Positions 45,534 to 54,172 of a stretch of 64,000 bases of DNA are shown here, piece by piece. The notes under the pieces are model-generated. The model did no database searches, was not told the origin of the DNA, and worked only from the letters and a program-made list of their open reading frames with translations. Position 1 is the stretch's first letter. Each line of letters begins with the position of its first letter. This stretch comes from an uncultured Lachnospiraceae bacterium. Lineage in GTDB: Bacteria > Bacillota > Clostridia > Lachnospirales > Lachnospiraceae. The stretch lies in assembly GCA_947631685.1 (NCBI GenBank), contig CANRMI010000002.1, forward strand, positions 124,001-188,000. The letters are read 5' to 3'. Made by a program: the position numbers and the translations under genes.

Positions 45534-46646
45534 ATGGCGGTTTATATAAGCCTGACGGCAATAACGGTAATATGCGGGCTCTTTGTGCACAACGGAGAGT
45601 ACGTGAAGCTGAGTGGAAATATGCCTCGGACAGCAGGGAGCATGAGCAGGCAGCAGGCAGTGAATGTTCTCATGGCGGTGGCTGTTTTTCTGCTGCTTGC
45701 GGGAGTGTCCGCCTGCAGGATCGCAGTGGGAAATGACTACTGGGTATATCGTTTTCAGTTCAATCTGATCATGCAAGGGCGGCATGTGTCCTATGAATGG
45801 GGATTTAATCTGGTGGTCTGGCTGATACAGAGCCTTTTTGGATATGATAATTACCTGCCCGTTTTTGCAGTATTTTCAGTTGGAACCGCTTATTTTATGG
45901 TAAAAGCGCTCTATGACCAGGCGGAATGGTTTCCCTTTTCCCTGTTTTTGCTGATGACGGGCGGATTTTATTTTTCCAGCTTAAATTCCGTCAGGTACTA
46001 TTTTGTGCTGGCGGTTGTAATGTACGCCGCGAAATACGTGCTGCGAAAGGAGTATGGGAAGTTTCTGGTCTGGATATGTTTCGCGGCCTGTTTCCACAAA
46101 TCCGTACTGGTAACCATTCCTCTATACATTGGAGCCGCATGGCTTGCGGAGAGGAAGCTTTCCGCCAAGTGGTACGCCGCGGCAGGGATTTTTCTGGCCA
46201 GCCTGCTTTTATTCCCGGAATTTTACAGAAGGATCATATTTATTTTCTATCCTTTTTATGAAAATTCCATGTATGACAAAGTGGATATTTCCATAACCAA
46301 TATTGCCAAATGTCTGGGCGTACTGCTTTTGATGCTGATATACTACAAAAGGAGCGTGAAAGAGGACCGGACGGGAACCTTTTATTTTCTCCTGAATGCA
46401 GGAGCGCTGGCGCTTTATACCTTCGCCAATTTTATCCCGGAAATATCCCGTATCGGTTATTATCTGATCGTGTCCCAGATTTTTTCAATCCCCTATGTGT
46501 TAAAGAGGATTGAAAATAAAAAGCAGTGTATTTTTTTCTCGTGCTGCGTCATTATCGCGTTTACAGGATATTTTGCTCTGTTTCTGCGCTCGGCCTACAA
46601 TGTGGATGTGAGGCTGCTGCCGTATTTGAACTGGATTTTTAACTGA
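45534..46646 (+). CDS. EpsG-type polysaccharide polymerase
   Basis: A 370-residue protein with about ten membrane helices. It has the EpsG family motifs RIAVGNDYWVYRFQF (the conserved G-x-D-Y) and YEWGFNLVVWLIQ, plus SLNSVRYYFVLAVVMYAA. EpsG/Wzy proteins polymerise lipid-linked repeat units outside the membrane. It starts 6 bases after the preceding glycosyltransferase. A second polymerase/ligase-like protein is at 52571. Confidence 0.82.
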   Translation: MAVYISLTAITVICGLFVHNGEYVKLSGNMPRTAGSMSRQQAVNVLMAVAVFLLLAGVSACRIAVGNDYWVYRFQFNLIMQGRHVSYEWGFNLVVWLIQSLFGYDNYLPVFAVFSVGTAYFMVKALYDQAEWFPFSLFLLMTGGFYFSSLNSVRYYFVLAVVMYAAKYVLRKEYGKFLVWICFAACFHKSVLVTIPLYIGAAWLAERKLSAKWYAAAGIFLASLLLFPEFYRRIIFIFYPFYENSMYDKVDISITNIAKCLGVLLLMLIYYKRSVKEDRTGTFYFLLNAGALALYTFANFIPEISRIGYYLIVSQIFSIPYVLKRIENKKQCIFFSCCVIIAFTGYFALFLRSAYNVDVRLLPYLNWIFN

Positions 46647-46676
46647 GGCAGGGCAGAGAGGTAAGGAGTGTATGCC

Positions 46677-47312
46677 ATGTACCAAAAAGTAAAAAGAGTG
46701 CTGGACTTTTTCATCAGCATGTTGGGACTGATCGTGCTCTCACCGCTTTTCTGCGTTTTGATAGTATGGATAAAGCTGGATTCCAGGGGGCCTGTGCTGT
46801 TTAAACAAAAAAGAGTGGGGATTGACAAGAGTCATTTCCTGATATTGAAATTCCGGACCATGAGGATCGATACGCCCAGGGATGTTCCCACTCATATGCT
46901 GCAGGATCCGGAGAGATATATTACAAAGGCGGGCCGCTTTTTAAGAAAGACCAGCCTGGATGAATTGCCCCAGATACTGAATATCTTAAAAGGCGATATG
47001 GCGCTGGTAGGTCCCAGGCCTGCTCTTTGGAATCAGTACGATCTGATCGCTGAGCGGGATAAATACGGCGCCAACAGCATCAGGCCGGGACTGACAGGCT
47101 GGGCGCAGGTAAACGGCCGGGACGAACTGGAAATTCCCGTAAAGGCGGCGCTGGATGGGGAATATGTGAAAAAAATGAGCTTTCTGTTTGACTTAAAATG
47201 TCTGTTGAAAACAGTAACGTCAGTATTTAAACGGGAAGGCGTGGTAGAGGGCGGAACAGGAAGCCTAAAGGCCGGTGGCAGCGCCGGCGGCGGAAGGAAT
47301 AACGGGAAATGA
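46677..47312 (+). CDS. monotopic phosphoglycosyltransferase (PglC/EpsL type)
   Basis: A 211-residue small initiating enzyme: one re-entrant helix (VLDFFISMLGLIVLSP) and the catalytic KLDSRGPVLFKQKRVG, LKFRTM, TSLDELPQILNILKGDMALVGPRP and RPGLTGWAQVNGRD. This domain alone is enough to transfer sugar-1-phosphate to undecaprenyl phosphate. ATG 46677 is used rather than GTG 46668, with AAGGAG upstream. The Gly/Ser-rich C-terminal tail (GGSAGGGRN) is dispensable-looking. It overlaps the next gene by four bases. Confidence 0.9.
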   Translation: MYQKVKRVLDFFISMLGLIVLSPLFCVLIVWIKLDSRGPVLFKQKRVGIDKSHFLILKFRTMRIDTPRDVPTHMLQDPERYITKAGRFLRKTSLDELPQILNILKGDMALVGPRPALWNQYDLIAERDKYGANSIRPGLTGWAQVNGRDELEIPVKAALDGEYVKKMSFLFDLKCLLKTVTSVFKREGVVEGGTGSLKAGGSAGGGRNNGK

Positions 47313-48574
47313 GAGTTTTATGGCTGAGTAATCAAATGCCGCCCGCAGTCGCCCAAATCTTGGGAAAGGCGGCTGGCAACAAGGAAGGCTGGCTGACGGG
47401 ACTGCTGAGACAGGTTCTGCAATGCAGGGAAGAAGGGCTGGAGCTGGGGATCTGCTTCCCCATCCCGAAGTCCGAAAATCCGATCAAAGGACGGACGGAA
47501 GCTTTCTCATACTTTGGTTTTTATGAGGACGTTGGGCACCCTGAACGGTATGAAAACGCGCTGGAAGAAGAACTGGCAGAGATCCTGAAAGAATTTCAGC
47601 CGGACATTGTACACTGCTTCGGAACGGAATACCCCCATACGCTGGCTATGTGCAGAGCCTTTCAGGATAAGGGGAGGATCCTTCTAGGCATACAGGGCCT
47701 TTGCTTTAAATACGCGGAATGCTACATGGCGGATCTGCCGGAAAAGATTCAAAAAAGGTATCTGCTGAGGGATCTTTTGAAACGGGACAACCTGGTAAGG
47801 CAGCAGCAGAAATTTGTCATGCGGGGGCAGTTTGAGATCGGGGCGCTGCGGCAGGCCGCCCATGTGACAGGCAGGACGGATTGGGACAGGGAAGCTGTGG
47901 CGCAGATCAATCCCAAAGCAGAATATCATTTTATGAATGAAACGCTGCGGCCCGAATTTTATGAGGGACGGTGGCGGCTGGAAAATTGTGAACCCCACAC
48001 CATATTTTTAAGTCAGGGAAATTACCCTATCAAAGGGTTTCATTATCTGCTTTGGGCACTTCCGGAGATCCTGAAAGCGTATCCGGACACGAAGGTCTAT
48101 GTGGCAGGGGATGTGATCACCCGCTATACTGCTTTAAAAGAAAAATTAAAAATAGGATCTTACGGAAAATATTGCGTGGAACTGATGAAGCAGCAGCACC
48201 TGGAAAGTCATATTCACTTTGCTGGAAAGCTGAGCGGGAAAAGCATGAAAGAGCGGTACTTAAGCAGCCATATGTTCCTTTCTCCCTCTGCTATAGAAAA
48301 TTCCCCCAATTCCGTATGCGAAGCCATGCTGCTGGGAATGCCGGTTGTCAGCTCCTCGGTGGGGGGAGTGCCAAGCTTGTTAACGCATGGGGAGGAAGGG
48401 CTTCTGTATGCCTGTAAAGACACCCATGCGCTGGCGGAAGCGGTGATAAAGATATTTGCTGATGATGAAAAAGCAAAGGCTCTGGGGGAAAGAGCCAGGC
48501 AGCGGGCGCTGCGGACCCATGATCCTGCAACAAACTGCCGGCGCCTTCTGGAGATCTACGGAGAGATGCTATGA
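47309..48574 (+). CDS. family 4 glycosyltransferase
   Basis: A 421-residue GT-B retaining enzyme. The N-domain includes RVLWLSNQMPPAVAQ and FQPDIVHCFGTEY; the C-domain has KLSGKSMKERYLSSHMFLSPS and SPNSVCEAMLLGMPVVSSSVGGV (the E-x7-E type nucleotide-sugar region). It works at the cytosolic membrane face; substrates unknown. The GTGGGGGGA run (G6 at 48360) is intact. It starts inside the previous stop and ends inside the next start. Confidence 0.88.
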   Translation: MRVLWLSNQMPPAVAQILGKAAGNKEGWLTGLLRQVLQCREEGLELGICFPIPKSENPIKGRTEAFSYFGFYEDVGHPERYENALEEELAEILKEFQPDIVHCFGTEYPHTLAMCRAFQDKGRILLGIQGLCFKYAECYMADLPEKIQKRYLLRDLLKRDNLVRQQQKFVMRGQFEIGALRQAAHVTGRTDWDREAVAQINPKAEYHFMNETLRPEFYEGRWRLENCEPHTIFLSQGNYPIKGFHYLLWALPEILKAYPDTKVYVAGDVITRYTALKEKLKIGSYGKYCVELMKQQHLESHIHFAGKLSGKSMKERYLSSHMFLSPSAIENSPNSVCEAMLLGMPVVSSSVGGVPSLLTHGEEGLLYACKDTHALAEAVIKIFADDEKAKALGERARQRALRTHDPATNCRRLLEIYGEML

Positions 48575-49809
48575 GAGTGACCTTTGTATCCAACTATATC
48601 AATCATCACCAGATTCCATTCTGCAACGCCATGTACGAACAGACCGGCGGAAACTTTTATTTTATTCAGACAGAACCCATGGAAGAAGAGCGGGTGCGGA
48701 TGGGCTGGGAAGCTAAGACTGAGAATTTCCCCTACCTGCGCCTGTATTATGAGAAGGAAAAGGAATGCAGAGCGCTGATCGCGGACAGCGAAGTGGTGCT
48801 TTTCGGCGGGGTGGAAGACGAAAGCTATATTGTCGAAAGGCTGCAGGCAGGAAAGCTGACGGTAAGGCTGAGTGAAAGACTCTATAAGGAGGGACAGTGG
48901 AAAGCAGTTTCTCCCAGAGGACTGCGCAAAAAATATATTGACCATACGCAGTACAGGAAAAAGGAAGTATATCTGCTCTGCTACGGCGCCTATGTTCCCA
49001 GTGATTTCCATATTGTCAGAGCTTATCCTGACAAAATGTTTAAGTGGGGATATTTTCCGGAAAATAAGAATACGGAAATAGAATTGCTGCAAAAGAAAAA
49101 GAAAGAGAACCGGGAACGAACCGGAAAAATATCACTGCTCTGGGCAGGCCGCTTTATCGATTGGAAGCATCCGGAATACGCCCTGAAGGCCGCTGCCCGG
49201 TTAAAAAAAGAGGGACTGCCCTTTTCCTTGACTATGGTAGGGGGCGGAGAACTAGAGAGCGCTCTGAGGAAAATGGCGGCGAAATGCGGAATAGAGAAGG
49301 AAGTGACATTTACCGGCTTTAAGAAACCGGAGGAAGTACGCCGGTATATGGAAGAAGCGGATATTTATCTGTTTACCAGTGACTATAAAGAAGGCTGGGG
49401 AGCCGTACTGAATGAGGCTATGAACAGCGGCTGCGCAGTGGTGGCGAATTGCGCGGCAGGCGCGGTGCCCTTCCTGATACAACCGGGCCGCAACGGGCTG
49501 ATCTATCCTAACAGAAATGGGAAAGCCTTTTACCGCAGGGTGAGGGAGCTGGTAAAGGAACCCGAAGAAATAGACAGGCTGGGAGAGGCGGCGTATTTTA
49601 CCATTACAAGGGAATGGAACGCGGAAACAGCGGCAAAACGACTTGTTCCTGTGTTGAAGGAACTGTCCCAGGGCAAGGTACGCTTTTATGAAACAGGCAT
49701 TTTAAGCAAGGCTCCCGTGATCGCGCCCTTTAGGATGTACCGCCATCTGATAAAAACAGGAGGAAGAGAAAATGCCGCCCTTGATCAGCGTTATAGTTCC
49801 GGTTTATAA
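48571..49809 (+). CDS. family 4 glycosyltransferase
   Basis: A 412-residue GT-B enzyme: N-terminal RVTFVSNYINHHQIPF, the linker KISLLWAGRFIDWKHPEYAL, and the donor-site FTSDYKEGWGAVLNEAMNSG (E-x7-E). It overlaps the preceding gene by four bases and the next by 38 bases, an unusually long overlap in the locus. Donor and acceptor are unknown. Confidence 0.88.
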   Translation: MRVTFVSNYINHHQIPFCNAMYEQTGGNFYFIQTEPMEEERVRMGWEAKTENFPYLRLYYEKEKECRALIADSEVVLFGGVEDESYIVERLQAGKLTVRLSERLYKEGQWKAVSPRGLRKKYIDHTQYRKKEVYLLCYGAYVPSDFHIVRAYPDKMFKWGYFPENKNTEIELLQKKKKENRERTGKISLLWAGRFIDWKHPEYALKAAARLKKEGLPFSLTMVGGGELESALRKMAAKCGIEKEVTFTGFKKPEEVRRYMEEADIYLFTSDYKEGWGAVLNEAMNSGCAVVANCAAGAVPFLIQPGRNGLIYPNRNGKAFYRRVRELVKEPEEIDRLGEAAYFTITREWNAETAAKRLVPVLKELSQGKVRFYETGILSKAPVIAPFRMYRHLIKTGGRENAALDQRYSSGL

Positions 49810-50758
49810 TACCAAAGCGTATCTGCCACGGTGCGTGGATTCTCTGTGTGCTCAGACCTGTCGGGATCTGGAGATCCTTTTGATAGATGACGGTTCCACT
49901 GACGGTACGGATAAGTTCTGTGACGAGCTGGCCGGAAAAGATGACCGTATACGGGTCATCCATAAGGAAAACGGAGGGCCTTCCTCGGCCCGTAACCTGG
50001 GAATCCGGAATGCATCGGGAAAATATTTGGGCTTTGTGGACAGTGACGATTATATTGAAGCGGATATGTATGAAAAACTGTTGCAGGTCATAACGGAGAA
50101 AAAGGCTAAATGTGCCCAGATTGGGAGAAATGAGATAGGCGCGGACGGGGCGATGCTGAAGAATATCTGCGAACCGCCGGAGAGTCTGACAGCATATGGG
50201 GGAAAAGCTTTTTTAAGGGAACTGCTGCTGCACAGAGGGGATTGCTCCTTCTGCACAAAGCTGCTGGCAAAAGAACTGTTTGAAAAAGAGCAATTCCCTG
50301 TGGGTGTGCTCAACGAAGATTTTCATCTTCTAGTCAAAATACTGCCCCAGATAGGGACTATTTACAGTCTGCCGGAATACGGTTATCATGTTTTCTACAG
50401 ACCTGACAGCAATACCAGGGATACGGATAGGAACCGGTTTTCCAGAGTGTACATGGATAATATAGACAATGCGGATATGGTACTGGCGCTGGTGAGAAAA
50501 GAATACCCGTCTTTGGAAAAAGAGGCTGTTAGATTTGGGTTGTTCCAGCGCATGGACTACCTGCTTCACATCCCGATCGCACAGATGAGTAAAGGCAATT
50601 CCTTTTACCGGAATGTGGTTTCAAATATAAGAAAAAACTGGGGAAGGATGATAGTCAATCCGTATCTTTCTCCTAAGAATAAGTGTTACCTGACTTTATT
50701 TGCCGTTGCGCCAAAGGGCGTCCGTATGGTACACGCGCGGCTGAAGGGCCGCTGTTAA
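49772..50758 (+). CDS. family 2 glycosyltransferase
   Basis: A 328-residue GT2: ISVIVPVYNTKAYL, LIDDGSTDGT and FVDSDDYIEADMY (DxDD metal site) and the acceptor-region NEDFHLLVKIL. The C-terminal 90 residues are basic and hydrophobic, typical for membrane association of EpsJ/EpsH-like enzymes. CAGGAGGAAG is well placed before ATG 49772. Confidence 0.9.
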   Translation: MPPLISVIVPVYNTKAYLPRCVDSLCAQTCRDLEILLIDDGSTDGTDKFCDELAGKDDRIRVIHKENGGPSSARNLGIRNASGKYLGFVDSDDYIEADMYEKLLQVITEKKAKCAQIGRNEIGADGAMLKNICEPPESLTAYGGKAFLRELLLHRGDCSFCTKLLAKELFEKEQFPVGVLNEDFHLLVKILPQIGTIYSLPEYGYHVFYRPDSNTRDTDRNRFSRVYMDNIDNADMVLALVRKEYPSLEKEAVRFGLFQRMDYLLHIPIAQMSKGNSFYRNVVSNIRKNWGRMIVNPYLSPKNKCYLTLFAVAPKGVRMVHARLKGRC

Positions 50759-50772
50759 AGTGGAGAGGCAGT

Positions 50773-52521
50773 ATGTGGAAATCCGTAAATATGTTGATAA
50801 AAAGAATCGATGAGCGCAATTTGTGGTATCTGGGACTGCTTTTTCTGGCAGTGGTCCTGACACCTATATTGTTCATGCAAAAAGGCGCGGTATTTACAAT
50901 CCATGACCAGCTGGACGAGACTCTCTTTACTTACGTCGTAAACGCTAGGCACCTTTTTTCGGGACAGAGTGTTTATCCGGAAATAATGGGAGGGATCCCG
51001 GCAACTGGTATGCAGCCGTCGGCGGTGCTTTTTATTCCGTTGTATGCTGTTTTACCGGTATTTTGGGCGTTTGTGACGCAGTATGCCATTGTGTGCGCGT
51101 CCGCGTTTTACGGTATGTATCTGCTGGTGCGCAAAATCACCGGCAGCAGTGGAATAGCCGTTGTTTCGGGCGCTCTGTTTGCCATGTTGCCCTATCAGCC
51201 GGTATACGGACTTTCTTTGGTGGGGGCGCCGTTGCTGTTGTACTGCTTTTTAAATCTGTATGAGGGAAAATGGATTTGGCAGAGTCTGGCCGGAGTGGTG
51301 TTCTTTGGTCTGACGACTCATCTGGTGCTGATAGGGTATGTGGCAATGACCTATCTTGCCGTCGGCGGGGCAGTGCTGCTCATTCGGCATAAAGGAGTGA
51401 AAAAGCAGGATAAATGGTACTATATAGGATCGGCAATCCTGCTCCTCGTATACTGCATAGTAAATCTGAACATGTTCCGGCAGCTCGTTTTGGGAACGGG
51501 CGATTTTGTCAGTCACAGGGAAGAACTGTTGAACAATACGGAAAATATCCACACATGGGAAAATATAAAGGCATATTTTTTCACGGGGGGACAGCATGTA
51601 GGAACCTGTCAGAAATATATGATGTTCCCTATGGCTGCCATTACGATCCTGCAGGGGCTGCGTTACCGCAGACTGGGAGAGAAAGGGAAAAAGCTGTGGA
51701 AATTACTGCTTTTACTCTGGGGAATTGCTGCTTTGACCGCGGTGGCGGCAGGAATACTGGTATCGGAACCGGTAATGGCGTGGAAGAACCGACAAAGCGG
51801 TTTTTTTCATTATTTTCAGATGGATCGGTACTATTGGGTATATTCCGCCCTCTGGATGTTCGCGTTTGCGGTTTCGCTAGCGCTGTTGTGGGTGGAGTTT
51901 CCTAAAATACAGCCGGTATATAAGCTGTGTGTGCTGGCGCTTTTGGCGTTTCCCACTGTGGAACTGATAAAGATAAACAGTATTCTGTATGAGAACGTCA
52001 ACCAGTATAATAATGGTTCGCAAATTACCGGCTACCAGACGTGGGAAGATTTTTATATGGAAGATGTATTGAGCCAGGTGGATGCTTATATCGGGCTGGA
52101 TAAGTCGCAGTATAGGGTGGCAAGCTTAGGGCTTTGTCCCGCTCCGGCGCTGATGTATGGCTTTTATACCATAGATGGTTATTCCAATAATTATCCTCTT
52201 TCCTATAAACATGCCTTTCGGGAAATCATAGAAAGAGAACTGGAAAAGAATAATGACAACAGGGTGTACTTTGATACATGGGGCAGCAGGTGTTATTTGC
52301 TGGCCGCTCAGAGCGGCAGGAACTGGTACATTCAAAAGCGGCAGGAGTTCCAGTATACGGACTTAGAACTGAATACAGAAGCTATGCTTGAACTGGGCTG
52401 CAGGTATCTGTTTTCAGCCGCTGAAATTCTCGAACCGGAAAAGATGGGGCTGGTGTTTGAAAGAAAGTTTGATACAAAAGACAGCCTGTATGAAATATGG
52501 CTGTATCGCGTGGAAGGGTAA
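50773..52521 (+). CDS. large polytopic membrane protein resembling DUF6044
   Basis: A 582-residue protein: about twelve membrane helices in the first 400 residues, then an extracellular C-terminal domain of about 165 residues. The first loop GAVFTIHDQLDETLFTYV carries acidic residues as in GT-C enzymes, and VYPEIMGGIPATGMQPSA follows. It resembles DUF6044/YfhO-like proteins found in exopolysaccharide loci, which may add sugars from a lipid carrier outside the membrane; this is inference. ATG 50773 with GAGAGGC upstream is chosen, because the frame from 50683 would overlap the previous gene by 76 bases. Confidence 0.72.
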   Translation: MWKSVNMLIKRIDERNLWYLGLLFLAVVLTPILFMQKGAVFTIHDQLDETLFTYVVNARHLFSGQSVYPEIMGGIPATGMQPSAVLFIPLYAVLPVFWAFVTQYAIVCASAFYGMYLLVRKITGSSGIAVVSGALFAMLPYQPVYGLSLVGAPLLLYCFLNLYEGKWIWQSLAGVVFFGLTTHLVLIGYVAMTYLAVGGAVLLIRHKGVKKQDKWYYIGSAILLLVYCIVNLNMFRQLVLGTGDFVSHREELLNNTENIHTWENIKAYFFTGGQHVGTCQKYMMFPMAAITILQGLRYRRLGEKGKKLWKLLLLLWGIAALTAVAAGILVSEPVMAWKNRQSGFFHYFQMDRYYWVYSALWMFAFAVSLALLWVEFPKIQPVYKLCVLALLAFPTVELIKINSILYENVNQYNNGSQITGYQTWEDFYMEDVLSQVDAYIGLDKSQYRVASLGLCPAPALMYGFYTIDGYSNNYPLSYKHAFREIIERELEKNNDNRVYFDTWGSRCYLLAAQSGRNWYIQKRQEFQYTDLELNTEAMLELGCRYLFSAAEILEPEKMGLVFERKFDTKDSLYEIWLYRVEG

Positions 52522-52527
52522 AAGAAG

Positions 52528-52556
52528 TTGCTGTTTTAAGCCACTTATGATATAAC
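52528..52556 (+). promoter_or_regulatory. internal promoter in the polysaccharide locus
   Basis: TTGCTG (52528-52533), a 17-base spacer and TATAAC (52551-52556) with TGA just upstream. It begins directly after the preceding stop codon. Confidence 0.6.
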
Positions 52557-52570
52557 AAAAAGGAGAAGGG

Positions 52571-54166
52571 ATGGAAAGGATCAAAGAAAAAGTATTCTCT
52601 AAAAAGAATTTATATATATTGTGTTTTCTGGCCTTGAACCTGATCGAATTCTTGAAAGCTACTCAGACCGGAGACATCTGGCATGTGGCAGTGAATTTTA
52701 CCGGAATAGTATTGTTTGTTATCATAGCCAGCGCGTATCCTCTGAAAAGTTTTCTAAACCGATGGAATGTGATTTATACGCTGCTCTGCCTATTGGGAAT
52801 GGTGGGGGTATACTTTCATTGGCGGGCGCATTACGGCGAGTATTTGGTGTGGCAGATAGAAACGGCAATTGTCAATATCTGGTGGCTTGGGCTGATACTG
52901 CGGCTGCTTTTTCGCCGGATTATGGTTGAGAAGCTTCAGCGCTTTGCGCCTGACCTGAAAGGCTGGCTTTGGATCCTCATGTCTGTTCTAATGATCGCCT
53001 CTGTCAGCGGAAGGCTGTGGCCGCTCTGGTATCTGCTGATGTTTGGCTCCTTTTATCTGACTCGCTACACAAAGGAGGAAGCAAAGGCTCTATGGGACGC
53101 CATGATCGACGGAACCATACTTGCCTTTTTTGCCTTTCAGATTTTTGCCTATGGAACCAGGCCTTATGACACGGTTCGGTACGTGGGTTTTTACACGAAC
53201 AGCAATGTGCTTGCCTGTTATTACCTGATCGTTTATCTTATGGTATTGTACAAGCTGCATATACTACACATGAAAAAGGCTCCCTGGGGCTGGAAACTGT
53301 TTTATTTTATTGGAGCCGGAGGACTGTTGAGCTTTCAGATATTCACTCTTTGCAGAACGGCTTGGGTTACATCCGTTGTGCTGACGGTTTTGTACGGTGT
53401 TCTGGTATTAAAAAAGCTGTGGGAATTGAAATGGCAGCAAGTATGCCTGCGCGGAGCGGCACTTTGTCTTATGGTTGTACTGACCTTTATACCGGTCTAT
53501 CTTACTATACGGTGGCTGCCTACGCTGACACATTATAGAACCTGGTTTGTTGGAGAGTATTCCACGGGTAAAGTGCATTCTTTCGATCCCCCGGATTCTG
53601 ATAAATATGTAGAGCTGGATGAATTCTGGCAGGAGCTTATGGGAAGGATCAGGGACACGGTGCGGGGACTGGAAGAGGCGAATCCCTTTGTATTGCAGGT
53701 GTACGCGGAAGAGATGGAGAGAGTAGATCTGGTACAGATACCCTGGAAATTGCCGGAAGCTATTCGAATCCGATTAACTATTTATAAAGCATATCTACAT
53801 GATATGACATGGTATGGAAATCCGGAAAATACAGGATACTATCTTATAGGCGAGGGAGCATATCACTCTTGGCATGCTCAGAATCTGTGGATACAGATAG
53901 GGTATTATTATGGCATTCCGGCAGGCATGGTGCTTATTATCCTGTCAGTGATACTGTTAGCTGACCATGGAAAAACGATGCTGCGAAAAAAAGAAAATAT
54001 CTATGCGATCATTCCCTTTTTTATGTGTGTATTGTATTTTATGTTTGGAATGATGGAAGTGGTATGGAATCTGGGGCAGCTGGTGATGTTTTTGGTGTTC
54101 TTTGTGCAGCATCCTCAGATTACAAAAAGACAATCGGAGTTGGCATGCCTGAAGGGAGAAGTTTAA
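52571..54166 (+). CDS. O-antigen ligase/polymerase-like membrane protein (Wzy/WaaL family)
   Basis: A 531-residue protein with about twelve helices and a large extracellular loop at about 320-445. Features of the Wzy_C family include FTLCRTAWVTSVVLTVLYGVL before the loop and a late HSWHAQNLWIQIGYYYGIPAG with the conserved His. It would polymerise or ligate oligosaccharide outside the membrane. With EpsG at 45534 this gives two candidate polymerases in one locus. AAGGAGAAGGG precedes the ATG. Confidence 0.78.
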   Translation: MERIKEKVFSKKNLYILCFLALNLIEFLKATQTGDIWHVAVNFTGIVLFVIIASAYPLKSFLNRWNVIYTLLCLLGMVGVYFHWRAHYGEYLVWQIETAIVNIWWLGLILRLLFRRIMVEKLQRFAPDLKGWLWILMSVLMIASVSGRLWPLWYLLMFGSFYLTRYTKEEAKALWDAMIDGTILAFFAFQIFAYGTRPYDTVRYVGFYTNSNVLACYYLIVYLMVLYKLHILHMKKAPWGWKLFYFIGAGGLLSFQIFTLCRTAWVTSVVLTVLYGVLVLKKLWELKWQQVCLRGAALCLMVVLTFIPVYLTIRWLPTLTHYRTWFVGEYSTGKVHSFDPPDSDKYVELDEFWQELMGRIRDTVRGLEEANPFVLQVYAEEMERVDLVQIPWKLPEAIRIRLTIYKAYLHDMTWYGNPENTGYYLIGEGAYHSWHAQNLWIQIGYYYGIPAGMVLIILSVILLADHGKTMLRKKENIYAIIPFFMCVLYFMFGMMEVVWNLGQLVMFLVFFVQHPQITKRQSELACLKGEV

Positions 54167-54172
54167 TTACGA

